From NCBI GenBank assembly GCA_000432915.1, contig HF995244.1:47590-83265 (forward strand): a stretch of 35,676 bases of DNA, given 5' to 3'. Below are positions 14,759-21,875 of the stretch, piece by piece (the stretch's first letter is position 1; every line of letters starts with the position of its first letter). This DNA is from Firmicutes bacterium CAG:194 (lineage in GTDB: Bacteria; Bacillota; Clostridia; Lachnospirales; Lachnospiraceae). The notes below the pieces were generated by a model that was not told the origin of the DNA, did not search any database, and saw only the letters and a program-made list of their open reading frames with translations. The translations under genes were made by a program, and so were the position numbers.

Positions 14759-15241
14759 ATGGAGAAACAGTACATTACAATTCTGATAGAAAGTCTGCAG
14801 AAAAAAAGTGCGATACTGTCTGAGCTGATTGGAAACAGTAAGAATCAGGCTGCGCTCTTGAAAGAGGATATGGTGGACTGGGATGCATTTGACCGGGGCA
14901 CGGATGCAAAATCCGATCTGATCAATGCACTCAATCAGCTTGATCAGGGATTTGAAACTGTATTCGCGCATGTCGGTGAGCTGCTGCAGAGTCCGGAAGG
15001 AAAGAAAACATATGCACAGCAGATCAGAACACTCCAGGAACTGATCACCGAGGTGACGGACAAGAGTGTAGAATTGCAGGCGGATGAGGCACGGAATAAA
15101 GCAGTTGTAGAAAAAAAGTTTCAGGAGTACAGAGCCGGAATCCGGAAGGGAAGAACCTCTTCCAGAGTGGCATACGGATATTATCAGAATATGAACCAAA
15201 TGAATTATCTGCCGCCACAGTTTCTGGATAATAAGAAATAG
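14759..15241 (+). CDS. FliT/FlgN-like flagellar chaperone (putative)
   Basis: The 160-residue product is nearly all helix by composition, with acidic and leucine-rich segments through residue ~125 and a Tyr/Asn/Gln-rich tail ('GYYQNMNQMNYLPPQFL'). No catalytic motif or membrane segment is seen. Its place directly after fliS is where fliT stands in many bacteria, and FliT is the export chaperone of FliD. Helical export chaperones diverge too fast for a firm call from sequence alone, so FliT is an inference from position, length and helix content. The start overlaps GGAATGGAG, which contains a usable ribosome site. Confidence 0.55.
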   Translation: MEKQYITILIESLQKKSAILSELIGNSKNQAALLKEDMVDWDAFDRGTDAKSDLINALNQLDQGFETVFAHVGELLQSPEGKKTYAQQIRTLQELITEVTDKSVELQADEARNKAVVEKKFQEYRAGIRKGRTSSRVAYGYYQNMNQMNYLPPQFLDNKK

Positions 15242-15257
15242 AAAAGCAGGCAGGTAT

Positions 15258-16427
15258 ATGCAGATCATTACATTTCATGGGGATGTGGAAACGACATCCT
15301 ATTTCCTGATACAAATAGAAAAACAGCTTAGAAAGGACGGATATGAGGTCTGTCCTTTCTATTTTGATGCAGAAAAAAAGACTGCGGAAGGGACGGATGA
15401 AATAATGCAGGGGGCGTATTTCCTGACCTTTAATTTTGCAGGACTTTACGGAGAGGATATGTGGCTTGCCGGGGATGGCAGGGAACCGGTTGCAGACACC
15501 TATAGGCTGCGCTGCATCAATATCATTGTGGATCATCCGTATCATTATCATGCTTTTATACAGGAGCAGCTTGAGAAGAGAGCAGACAGGTACATGCAGA
15601 TCTGTATCGATCAGCTGCATATGGCTTATATGCATCGTTATTTTCCGCAGGTAAAGCTGGGACCGTTTCTGCCAACCGCCGGAACCGAGATGCTGTGTAA
15701 ACCATGGGGGGAACGGACGACGGATATTTTGTTTACGGGAACGTATGTCTGCCCGTCTCATTTTGATGTATTTATTAACCGGAACGGAGAGGAATACAGT
15801 CAGTTTTATCATTCGATCATAGACGAGGTGCTGTCAGATCCACATGCTCTTTTGGAGGATGTGGCAAGACGCAGGCTGACGGAAGAAATACCGGAGGCAA
15901 CAGAGGATGAACTCAGAGAGACATTGGGCCATATCCAGTTTCTGGATTATTATATCCGTTTTACGTTGCGGGAAAATGTAGTAGCTGCACTTGCAGATGC
16001 CGGGCTGAAGGTGCATATCATTGGCGCGGGCTGGGAGAATCTGCCTTGTAGTCATCCGGAAAATCTGATCCTGTCGCCGTATGCAAGTTCTGAGGAGTGC
16101 CTGCTGGCACTCGCGGATGCAAAGCTGGCACTGAATGTTTTGCCATGTTTTCATGCAGGCGCGCATGACCGGATCTTCAATACGATGCTGGCGGGTGCGG
16201 TCTGTGTAACGGACAGTAATCCCTATCTGGATCAGATTCTGATAGACGAGGAGAATGTTATCCTGTATGATAGAGAAAGACCGGGAGAACTTGCAGACCG
16301 GTTGCACGTACTTTTGCAGCCGCAGATGGATGAAAAGCTGCAGAAGATCGCAAAAGCTGGAAGAGAACTGGCAATGGCAGGTCATACCTGGGAAGTCAGG
16401 ACAAAAATACTGGAGGAAATCTTGTGA
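15258..16427 (+). CDS. CgeB-like glycosyltransferase (GT-B fold), probably flagellar or surface glycan
   Basis: The 389-residue product has an N-terminal region unlike common enzymes and a C-terminal half typical of CgeB / DUF3880-type GT-B glycosyltransferases: 'VHIIGAGWENLP' near residue 250 and 'LNVLPCFHAGAHDRIFNTML' near residue 292, then 'GAVCVTDSNPYL'. These residues form the nucleotide-sugar binding face in related enzymes. No membrane segment or signal peptide is seen, so it probably acts in the cytoplasm, where flagellin is glycosylated before export. It follows the flagellar genes by 16 bases and its stop overlaps the start of glf by 4 bases (GTGA), showing coupled translation. Donor and acceptor are not known; a flagellin target is inferred from position only. 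Confidence 0.75.
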   Translation: MQIITFHGDVETTSYFLIQIEKQLRKDGYEVCPFYFDAEKKTAEGTDEIMQGAYFLTFNFAGLYGEDMWLAGDGREPVADTYRLRCINIIVDHPYHYHAFIQEQLEKRADRYMQICIDQLHMAYMHRYFPQVKLGPFLPTAGTEMLCKPWGERTTDILFTGTYVCPSHFDVFINRNGEEYSQFYHSIIDEVLSDPHALLEDVARRRLTEEIPEATEDELRETLGHIQFLDYYIRFTLRENVVAALADAGLKVHIIGAGWENLPCSHPENLILSPYASSEECLLALADAKLALNVLPCFHAGAHDRIFNTMLAGAVCVTDSNPYLDQILIDEENVILYDRERPGELADRLHVLLQPQMDEKLQKIAKAGRELAMAGHTWEVRTKILEEIL

Positions 16428-17530
16428 AATATGATTATTTGATCGTGGGCGCGGGGCTGTTTGGCTGCGTGTTTGCCCGTGAGATGAAAAAAGCGGGGAA
16501 ATCCTGCCTGGTAATAGAAAAAAGAGACCATATTGCGGGCAATATTTATACGAAAGAGCAGCATGGAATCCGGGTGCATCAGTATGGTGCCCATATTTTC
16601 CATACATCTGACCGGGAAGTGTGGGACTATGTCAATGCGCTGGCAGATTTCAACAATTACATCAATTCGCCCGTAGCGGTTTATGAAGGCGAGCTTTATA
16701 ATCTGCCGTTTAATATGAATACTTTTCATGCTCTGTTCGGCGTAAATACGCCAAAAGAGGCAAAGCAGGTGATCGCAGAGCAGATCAAGGAAGCCGGGGT
16801 TACCGATCCGCAGAATCTGGAACAGCAGGCAATTTCTCTTGCCGGAACGACGGTATATGAAAAGCTGGTCAAGGGCTATACGGAGAAGCAGTGGGGGCGT
16901 GACTGCAAAGAGCTTCCTCCGTTTATCATAAAAAGACTGCCACTGCGTTATACTTATGATAATAATTATTTTAATGACCGGTATCAGGGCATTCCGGTAG
17001 GCGGTTATACACAGATCGCGGAAAAACTGCTGGCAGACATTCCGGTCAGACTGGAAACAGAGTACAAAGCATTTCTGGCAGAAACGGAAGATACCTTTGA
17101 AAAGGTATTGTATACAGGTATGATCGATGAGTTTTTTGACGATTGCTATGGACAGCTGGAATATCGATCCCTGCGGTTTGAAAGTGAGTATCTGCCGGAT
17201 GAAGATAATTTCCAGGGCAATGCGGTTGTCAACTATACGGAGCGCAAGATCCCGTATACCCGTATCATTGAGCATAAGCATTTTGAGTTCGGTAAAGGCG
17301 AAGGAACGGTCATCACAAGAGAATATCCTGCAGCATTTACGCGGGGGGACGAGCCGTATTATCCGGTCAATGATGAAAAGAACGGGCAGTTGTATCAGAA
17401 ATATGCGGCGCTTGCCAAAGAACAGGGAAATATTCTGTTTGGTGGAAGGCTTGGCCAATATAAATACTATGATATGGATAAAGTGATCAGAGCAGCGCTT
17501 GATATGGCCGCTGCGGAAATAGAGAGGTAA
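16424..17530 (+). CDS. glf: UDP-galactopyranose mutase
   Basis: This FAD enzyme converts UDP-galactopyranose to UDP-galactofuranose, the donor for Galf-containing glycans. The 368-residue length fits bacterial Glf. The N-terminal FAD fold reads 'DYLIVGAGLFGCVFAREMKK'; 'HQYGAHIFHTSDREVWDYVN' is the diagnostic family motif; 'GYTEKQWGRDCKELPP' and 'RYQGIPVGGYTQI' follow in the middle. The gene starts with GTG, overlapping the previous stop by 4 bases, and ends 4 bases before the next gene. The cassette therefore appears able to make UDP-Galf, probably for the adjacent glycosyltransferase. Confidence 0.95.
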   Translation: MKYDYLIVGAGLFGCVFAREMKKAGKSCLVIEKRDHIAGNIYTKEQHGIRVHQYGAHIFHTSDREVWDYVNALADFNNYINSPVAVYEGELYNLPFNMNTFHALFGVNTPKEAKQVIAEQIKEAGVTDPQNLEQQAISLAGTTVYEKLVKGYTEKQWGRDCKELPPFIIKRLPLRYTYDNNYFNDRYQGIPVGGYTQIAEKLLADIPVRLETEYKAFLAETEDTFEKVLYTGMIDEFFDDCYGQLEYRSLRFESEYLPDEDNFQGNAVVNYTERKIPYTRIIEHKHFEFGKGEGTVITREYPAAFTRGDEPYYPVNDEKNGQLYQKYAALAKEQGNILFGGRLGQYKYYDMDKVIRAALDMAAAEIER

Positions 17531-17534
17531 GAAA

Positions 17535-18557
17535 ATGGCAGAGAAAAAGATCCTTGCACTGATCCCTGCAAGAAGCGGATCCAAGAGTGTTGTGAATAAA
17601 AATATCAGAAAGATCAATGGAAAACCGATGATGGCATATTCGATAGAACATGCAAAGGCATCGAAATATATCAACCGGATCATTGTTTCTACGGACAGTG
17701 AGGAATATGCACAGATCGCAAGAGAATACGGTGCGGAAACACCGTTTATCCGTCCGGCAGAATATGCCACGGATACAGCGCTGGATATCGATGTGTTTGC
17801 CCATGCACTTTCTTTCCTGAAAGAGAAAGAAGATTATGTGCCGGATATCATCGTCCAGCTCAGACCGACCTATCCGTTCCGCGATCCGGCAGATATTGAT
17901 GCCATGATCGAGATCATGTTAAATGATGAGACGGTAGATGCTGTCCGCAGTATTAAGAAAAACGAAGTGGTTCCGCATAAGATGTGGTATGTGGGAGAAG
18001 ACGGAACACTTGATCCGATCTTAAAGGATATTCCCGAAGCCTATAATATGCCGCGGCAGCAGCTCCCTGACACTTATTATCAGAACGGAAATGTGGATCT
18101 GCTCAGACCGCGCAATGTGACAGAGCTGCATTCCATGACAGGTAAGAAGATCAAAGGCTATGTGATGAAGGAAATGTATGATGTGGACACAGAGGCGGAT
18201 TTTGCCAGAGTGGACGATTTTATGCGGATCCGTCAGGGCGGTAAGCTGTTTGTGTTTGACATTGACGGTGTGATCGCCATGAAGCGCGAGGATCTGGATT
18301 ACGGACAGGCAATGCCGAATGAGAGAATGATCCGTATCATCAACAAGCTGCACGACTGGGGCAATCGCATCGTACTCTTTACTGCCCGCGGTTATGTGAC
18401 CGGTATCGACTGGAAACCTGTGACAGAAAAGCAGATGCAGGACTGGGGTGTGCAATACGATGAACTGCATATGGGAAAACCGAATGCGGATTATTATGTA
18501 GATGATAAAATGCTGGATCTGGAATTTTTGTACCGGGAATTTGAGAAAGAAGAGTAA
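17535..18557 (+). CDS. Cytidylyltransferase (NeuA-type) fused to a C-terminal HAD-like phosphatase domain
   Basis: The N-terminal ~225 residues are an acylneuraminate/CMP-sugar cytidylyltransferase: 'LIPARSGSKSVVNKNI' (residues 9-24, CTP loop), 'IIVSTDSEEYAQIA', and 'QLRPTYPFRDPADID'. This enzyme class activates nonulosonic acids (sialic, legionaminic or pseudaminic acid) or related sugars as CMP derivatives. From residue ~236 a second domain shows HAD motifs: 'LFVFDIDGVIA' with D241 and D243, 'LFTARG' and 'GKPNADYYVDDK'. Fusion of these two domains is less common than separate genes. No neuB, neuC, legB or pse gene is nearby, so the sugar is unknown. It ends the operon at a terminator. Confidence 0.85.
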   Translation: MAEKKILALIPARSGSKSVVNKNIRKINGKPMMAYSIEHAKASKYINRIIVSTDSEEYAQIAREYGAETPFIRPAEYATDTALDIDVFAHALSFLKEKEDYVPDIIVQLRPTYPFRDPADIDAMIEIMLNDETVDAVRSIKKNEVVPHKMWYVGEDGTLDPILKDIPEAYNMPRQQLPDTYYQNGNVDLLRPRNVTELHSMTGKKIKGYVMKEMYDVDTEADFARVDDFMRIRQGGKLFVFDIDGVIAMKREDLDYGQAMPNERMIRIINKLHDWGNRIVLFTARGYVTGIDWKPVTEKQMQDWGVQYDELHMGKPNADYYVDDKMLDLEFLYREFEKEE

Positions 18558-18560
18558 AAG

Positions 18561-18597
18561 AAACGGATGTGCTTTTGAAAAGTACATCCGTTTTTAA
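18561..18597. terminator. Bidirectional terminator between the sugar cassette and the FliD-like gene
   Basis: AAACGGATGTGCTT pairs with AAGTACATCCGTTT (one G-U pair) around a short A/T-rich loop, with T residues on the right and A residues on the left. It ends the plus-strand flagellar-glycan transcript and overlaps the last codon and stop of the minus-strand gene. Confidence 0.85.
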
Positions 18598-19901
18598 CAG
18601 TAATTATTAAATAACATACCGGAATAGGCACTGGTGATATACGGTGACGGGTAATTCTTGCCCGGATTTTTGTATGCTACGATTGTCTTATTAACGTATT
18701 CCATCGGATTTAATGAAACCTGATTGCTTTTTCTGAGCATGGCGTTTGCAAAATCCTGCACAGGTTTCAGGCTCGTCTGTGCATCTGCCTGGGCGGCATC
18801 GGAAAGCTGTGTATCATCTACCTGCAGAGTGCCATCTGCCGTAAAAGAAAGACCGATGGAAGAAAGCGCCTGTGCGTAATGCCGGGAGATCCGGGAAAAC
18901 TCACTGAGGAGCTGGGAACTTCTCGTATGTGCAGTCTGCGGCTGTGCGATCCTGCCGATATATTCGTTATAACTGTCTGCAAGAGAATGTACATTTTCCC
19001 GTAGACTTTCCATATCATCTTTGATTCCGATCTCTGTCACGGTATCAGGATCAGGACTTGTGCCCTGCAATGTGATCTCGTAGGCCTTTTCCACGGTAAA
19101 GGTGTTGGAAGAGGCGGTATGTTCAATATGATTGATCTCAAATAAAGCATTTTCGGGAGTCTGCGATACCTGATCCATACCAAAGTAGGATACGATACCG
19201 GCCTTTTTGCTTGTGTTATGATCACTGATCTCAAATTGAAGTTCTTTGCCGTCCGGTTTTCCGGTTGCATCGGAGGAGAGTTTTAAAAATACATTTCCTT
19301 CATGATCGGGAAGTACCTCCGCACTGAGACCGACGTCGGACTTTGTGATAAGACGTCCGAGACGTTCCATGACTTCACGGTTTGTATCATCTTCTTTGAG
19401 CTGGAACTGAAATTCGTAGTTCATATCGGAAACGGACAGATCAAAGGAGTATGTATCCGGTGCAAGAGAAATTCTGGCGTCGCCGGGAACAGCTTTGCCG
19501 AAATTAACCTGACTGCTTGCCAGCCGTTCTACGGAAAGCGTAAAGGAAGGCGCATGATCTCCGCTTTCACTGCCAACGTAAGAGGCACTTGCAATGCTTT
19601 CTTTTGTAGAGTAGGCAACTTTCTGCCGGAGCAGCTGTTCGGATTCACTGCTTCCTTTGGTAGAGATCAGGGCATTTCTGAAAAGCCTTGACTGCTCTTT
19701 CAGAGAAACCGCATACTGCTTTGCTTCGTCGCTTGTATCCAGAATACAGAGAGGCGCTTCTTTATTTAATTTGATAATGGAATTATAAATACTGCGCAGA
19801 TCACTCTTCTTGCGCGTATCAAGTGCAGTATTTGACTTGGGCGCATATTCCGTCAGGTAGTGATTGTAAACCTGATTAAGCGCATCGAATCCGATTGCCA
19901 T
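18594..19901 (-). CDS. Divergent FliD-like (flagellar cap-like) protein
   Basis: The 435-residue product shows several FliD-type segments: 'PSFTLSVERLASSQVNFGK' near residue 123, like the FliD_N beta domain, 'ALFEINHIEHTASSNTFTV' near 250, like the FliD_C start, and 'LRENVHSLADSYNEYIGRI', like the FliD helix. It lacks the canonical N-terminal 'GLDTESI' D0 motif and instead starts 'MAIGFDALNQVYNHYLTEYA'. It ends in a Pro/Tyr-rich tail ('YPSPYITSAYSGMLFNNYC') rather than a cap coiled-coil. AAAGGAGGG is a strong ribosome site. It is convergent with the flagellar-glycan operon and has its own sigma-A-like promoter. It may be an alternative cap, an adhesin on the cap, or an export-related paralogue; function is open. 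Confidence 0.7.
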   Translation of the reverse strand: MAIGFDALNQVYNHYLTEYAPKSNTALDTRKKSDLRSIYNSIIKLNKEAPLCILDTSDEAKQYAVSLKEQSRLFRNALISTKGSSESEQLLRQKVAYSTKESIASASYVGSESGDHAPSFTLSVERLASSQVNFGKAVPGDARISLAPDTYSFDLSVSDMNYEFQFQLKEDDTNREVMERLGRLITKSDVGLSAEVLPDHEGNVFLKLSSDATGKPDGKELQFEISDHNTSKKAGIVSYFGMDQVSQTPENALFEINHIEHTASSNTFTVEKAYEITLQGTSPDPDTVTEIGIKDDMESLRENVHSLADSYNEYIGRIAQPQTAHTRSSQLLSEFSRISRHYAQALSSIGLSFTADGTLQVDDTQLSDAAQADAQTSLKPVQDFANAMLRKSNQVSLNPMEYVNKTIVAYKNPGKNYPSPYITSAYSGMLFNNYC

Positions 19902-19997
19902 CAGAAGCCCTCCTTTCTTCCTTGAATCTGCATAAATGCGGCGTTGACACTCCTTGTCAGCCTCTGCATTGGCATGAGAATCTACTTATATATAGTA

Positions 19998-20026
19998 AAT
20001 ATAGCATTGCAATAAGCAAAATGCAA
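19998..20026 (-). promoter_or_regulatory. Sigma-A-like promoter of the FliD-like gene
   Basis: On the minus strand TTGCAT (plus coordinates 20021-20026) and TATATT (19998-20003) are separated by 17 bases. This is unlike the sigma-28 promoters of the flagellar operon. The leader of about 90 bases contains a small inverted repeat TGACA/TGTCA (near 19945-19959). Confidence 0.5.
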
Positions 20027-20099
20027 TCGTTTCTGCGGAAAAATCGGTAAAGAAAATCAAAAAAAACTGCGCAGATGCGGAAAAAAACGGGAAAAGGAA

Positions 20100-20128
20100 T
20101 TGACGCACGGACACAACTGTGCTATATT
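20100..20128 (+). promoter_or_regulatory. Sigma-A promoter of the rpmG-secE-nusG operon
   Basis: TTGACG (20100-20105) and TATATT (20123-20128) are separated by 17 bases. The transcript would begin near 20135 and carry a leader of about 220 bases before rpmG. The A-rich stretch from 20050 to 20095 could act as an UP element. Confidence 0.8.
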
Positions 20129-20178
20129 AAACAGGCGAGATGACTTTTAGGTCTTTTTTTTTGCTGTAAAAAATGAAC

Positions 20179-20296
20179 CTGTCCGGCAGATTTCTGCGGG
20201 CAGCCGGTTTCCAGGCTCTACCAGATGGTGGCAAGACAAGCATAAACCGGGTGTGGACAGTCTCGTACATCTGTCCTCTGACGCGTGCGCAGATGT
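20179..20296 (+). ncRNA. Structured leader RNA upstream of rpmG (unassigned)
   Basis: Four perfect helices can form: P1 CTGTCC (20179-20184) with GGACAG (20255-20260); P2 GCAGA (20186-20190) with TCTGC (20193-20197), though its 2-base loop would need opening; P3 CCGGTTT (20204-20210) with AAACCGG (20244-20250); and P4 ACATCTG (20267-20273) with CAGATGT (20290-20296). P1 closes a junction from which P2 and P3 branch. No open frame with a ribosome site covers it and no tRNA fold is possible. It may be a ribosomal-protein or metabolite sensing leader; no known class was recognised. Confidence 0.55.
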
Positions 20297-20353
20297 CAAA
20301 CAGGAAAAGGTCGCACAGAAGTAAAGCATGCGGGCGGCGAGAAGGAGAAAAGA

Positions 20354-20503
20354 ATGCGTACAAAAATCACATTGGCTTGTACAGAGTGCAAGAACCGTAA
20401 CTACAACATGACAAAGGATAAAAAGAATCATCCTGACAGAATGGAAACAAAGAAATATTGTAGATTCTGCAAGACTCATACTTTACACAAAGAAACAAAA
20501 TAA
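20354..20503 (+). CDS. rpmG: 50S ribosomal protein L33 (zinc-binding type)
   Basis: L33 is a small protein of the large ribosomal subunit near the E site. The 49-residue product starts 'MRTKITLACTECKNRNY' and has two zinc-binding pairs, C9/C12 and C36/C39 ('CTEC', 'CRFC'), so it is the C+ type that depends on zinc. GAAGGAG lies 7-8 bases before the ATG at 20354; frames opening further upstream lie inside the leader RNA and are not credible. It is the first gene of the rpmG-secE-nusG-rplK-rplA group, standard in Firmicutes. Confidence 0.95.
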   Translation: MRTKITLACTECKNRNYNMTKDKKNHPDRMETKKYCRFCKTHTLHKETK

Positions 20504-20532
20504 TCCGTTTTTTAAGAACAGGAGTCAAAGTT

Positions 20533-20727
20533 ATGGGAGAAAGTAGTAACGAAAAGGTTGGTTTTTTCAAGGGGCTGAAAGCTGAATTCCAGAAGATCAT
20601 CTGGCCCGACAAAACAACACTCGGAAAACAGGCGGTAGCTGTTACTGCAATTTCTATTGTTTTAGGAGTGATCATCGCACTGCTCGACACAGTTATGCAG
20701 TATGCGGTTAACTTAATAACAATGTAG
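20533..20727 (+). CDS. secE: Preprotein translocase subunit SecE
   Basis: SecE clamps SecY in the membrane protein-export channel. The 64-residue product has the short Gram-positive form: an amphipathic segment 'FFKGLKAEFQKIIWPDK' (the conserved W-P pair) followed by one membrane helix at about residues 34-58. Length and the place between rpmG and nusG are as expected. AGGAG lies 8 bases before the ATG. Confidence 0.95.
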   Translation: MGESSNEKVGFFKGLKAEFQKIIWPDKTTLGKQAVAVTAISIVLGVIIALLDTVMQYAVNLITM

Positions 20728-20742
20728 AGTGAGGAAAAACAT

Positions 20743-21261
20743 ATGGCAGACGCAAACTGGTATGTAGTGCATACCTACTCAGGCTATGAAAACAAAGTAA
20801 AAGCCAATATTGAAAAAACAATCGAAAATCGCCATCTGGAAGAGGAAATTCTGGAAGTCAGGGTTCCGCTTCAGGATGTTGTGGAAGTGAAGAACGGTGC
20901 CAAAAAGACTGTTCAGAAAAAGATGTTCCCAGGCTATGTGCTGATCAATATGGTCATGAACGATGATACCTGGTATGTAGTCCGCAACACACGTGGTGTA
21001 ACAGGATTCGTGGGTCCGGGAAGCAAACCGGTTCCGTTATCCGAAGCGGAAATGAAACCGCTCGGAATCAAAACAGAGAATGTATCGGTTGACTTCGAAG
21101 AAGGAGATACGATCGCTGTTGTTGCAGGTGTCTGGAAGGATACGGTTGGTATGGTTCAGAGAATGGATTACAACAAACAGACTGCAACGATCAATGTAGA
21201 ACTGTTCGGCCGCGAAACACCGGTTGAGATCAGTTTTGCGGAAATCCGCAAGATGGCATAA
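20743..21261 (+). CDS. nusG: Transcription antitermination/elongation factor NusG
   Basis: NusG binds RNA polymerase and modulates pausing and termination. The 172-residue product has the NGN domain at residues ~3-110 ('WYVVHTYSGYENKVKANIEK', and 'MFPGYVLINMVMNDDTWYVV') and a C-terminal KOW domain from ~118 ('FEEGDTIAVVAGVWKDTVGM'). It is a full-length housekeeping copy rather than a LoaP- or RfaH-like paralogue, given its place after secE. The ATG follows GAGGAAAA. Confidence 0.96.
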   Translation: MADANWYVVHTYSGYENKVKANIEKTIENRHLEEEILEVRVPLQDVVEVKNGAKKTVQKKMFPGYVLINMVMNDDTWYVVRNTRGVTGFVGPGSKPVPLSEAEMKPLGIKTENVSVDFEEGDTIAVVAGVWKDTVGMVQRMDYNKQTATINVELFGRETPVEISFAEIRKMA

Positions 21262-21331
21262 TCTTGCACAGACAGAACAAGATGTTCATAGGATGAAGTC
21301 CTACTTATATAAGAAGGTTCATACTTGGACT

Positions 21332-21360
21332 GTGGGAGGGCAGAAGCCCGCCACTACCAC
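21332..21360 (+). promoter_or_regulatory. rplK leader hairpin, likely L1 binding site (copy 1)
   Basis: GTGGGAGG (21332-21339) and CCGCCACTACCAC (21348-21360) flank a perfect stem GGGC-AGAA-GCCC (21338-21349). The same conserved flanks recur exactly 500 bases downstream before rplA with different stem bases. The site ends about 20 bases before the rplK start codon, so protein L1 bound here could block translation, as is known for the L11-L1 operon in other bacteria. Confidence 0.7.
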
Positions 21361-21381
21361 AATTTATTAGGAGGTGCCAAA

Positions 21382-21807
21382 ATGGCAAAGAAAGTAGAAG
21401 GATACATTAAGTTACAGATCCCTGCTGGTAAAGCTACACCAGCACCACCAGTTGGTCCTGCACTTGGACAGCATGGTGTAAACATCGTTGAATTTACAAA
21501 ACAGTTCAACGCAAAGACAGCTGATCAGGGTGATATGATCATTCCTGTAGTTATCACAGTTTATGCAGACAGAAGTTTCAGTTTCGTAACAAAAACTCCA
21601 CCTGCACCGGTTCTTTTAAAGAAAGCATGCAAAATCAAATCCGGTTCTGCAACACCTAACAAGACAAAGGTTGCAACAATCTCCAAAGCTGATCTGCAGA
21701 AGATCGCTGAGACAAAGATGCCTGATCTGAATGCAGCAAGCCTTGAGGCTGCTATGAGCATGATCGCTGGTACAGCAAGAAGTATGGGAATCGCTGTAGA
21801 AGAATAA
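21382..21807 (+). CDS. rplK: 50S ribosomal protein L11
   Basis: L11 forms the stalk base and takes part in factor binding and the stringent response. The 141-residue product has the highly conserved 'GKATPAPPVGPALGQHGVNI' (residues 18-37), 'FVTKTPPAPVLLKKA' and the C-terminal RNA-binding part ending 'TARSMGIAVEE'. The start at 21382 follows AGGAGGT, 7 bases away. A longer in-frame ATG at 21325 would translate through the regulatory hairpin and is rejected. Confidence 0.97.
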   Translation: MAKKVEGYIKLQIPAGKATPAPPVGPALGQHGVNIVEFTKQFNAKTADQGDMIIPVVITVYADRSFSFVTKTPPAPVLLKKACKIKSGSATPNKTKVATISKADLQKIAETKMPDLNAASLEAAMSMIAGTARSMGIAVEE

Positions 21808-21831
21808 GACTTTTACAGATTTAACACAAAA

Positions 21832-21860
21832 GTGGGAGGAATTAGTTCCGCCACTACCAC
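21832..21860 (+). promoter_or_regulatory. rplA leader hairpin, likely L1 binding site (copy 2)
   Basis: GTGGGAGG (21832-21839) and CCGCCACTACCAC (21848-21860) are identical to copy 1 with the same 8-base gap, but the stem is GGAA-TTAG-TTCC (21838-21849) instead of GGGC-AGAA-GCCC. Both halves of the helix changed together, which supports a real RNA structure. It lies directly before the rplA ribosome site (AGGAGGT). Confidence 0.7.
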
Positions 21861-21875
21861 TAGGAGGTAAACGAA

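Noticed and set aside
16382..17770. 462-codon open frame on the minus strand
   Set aside because: It is antisense to glf and the cytidylyltransferase, whose catalytic motifs are clear; it has no recognisable domain and no good ribosome site.
20179..20296. tRNA gene before rpmG
   Set aside because: No cloverleaf fits: there is no T-loop GTTCGAAT-like motif and no 7-bp acceptor stem with a 3' CCA-compatible end.
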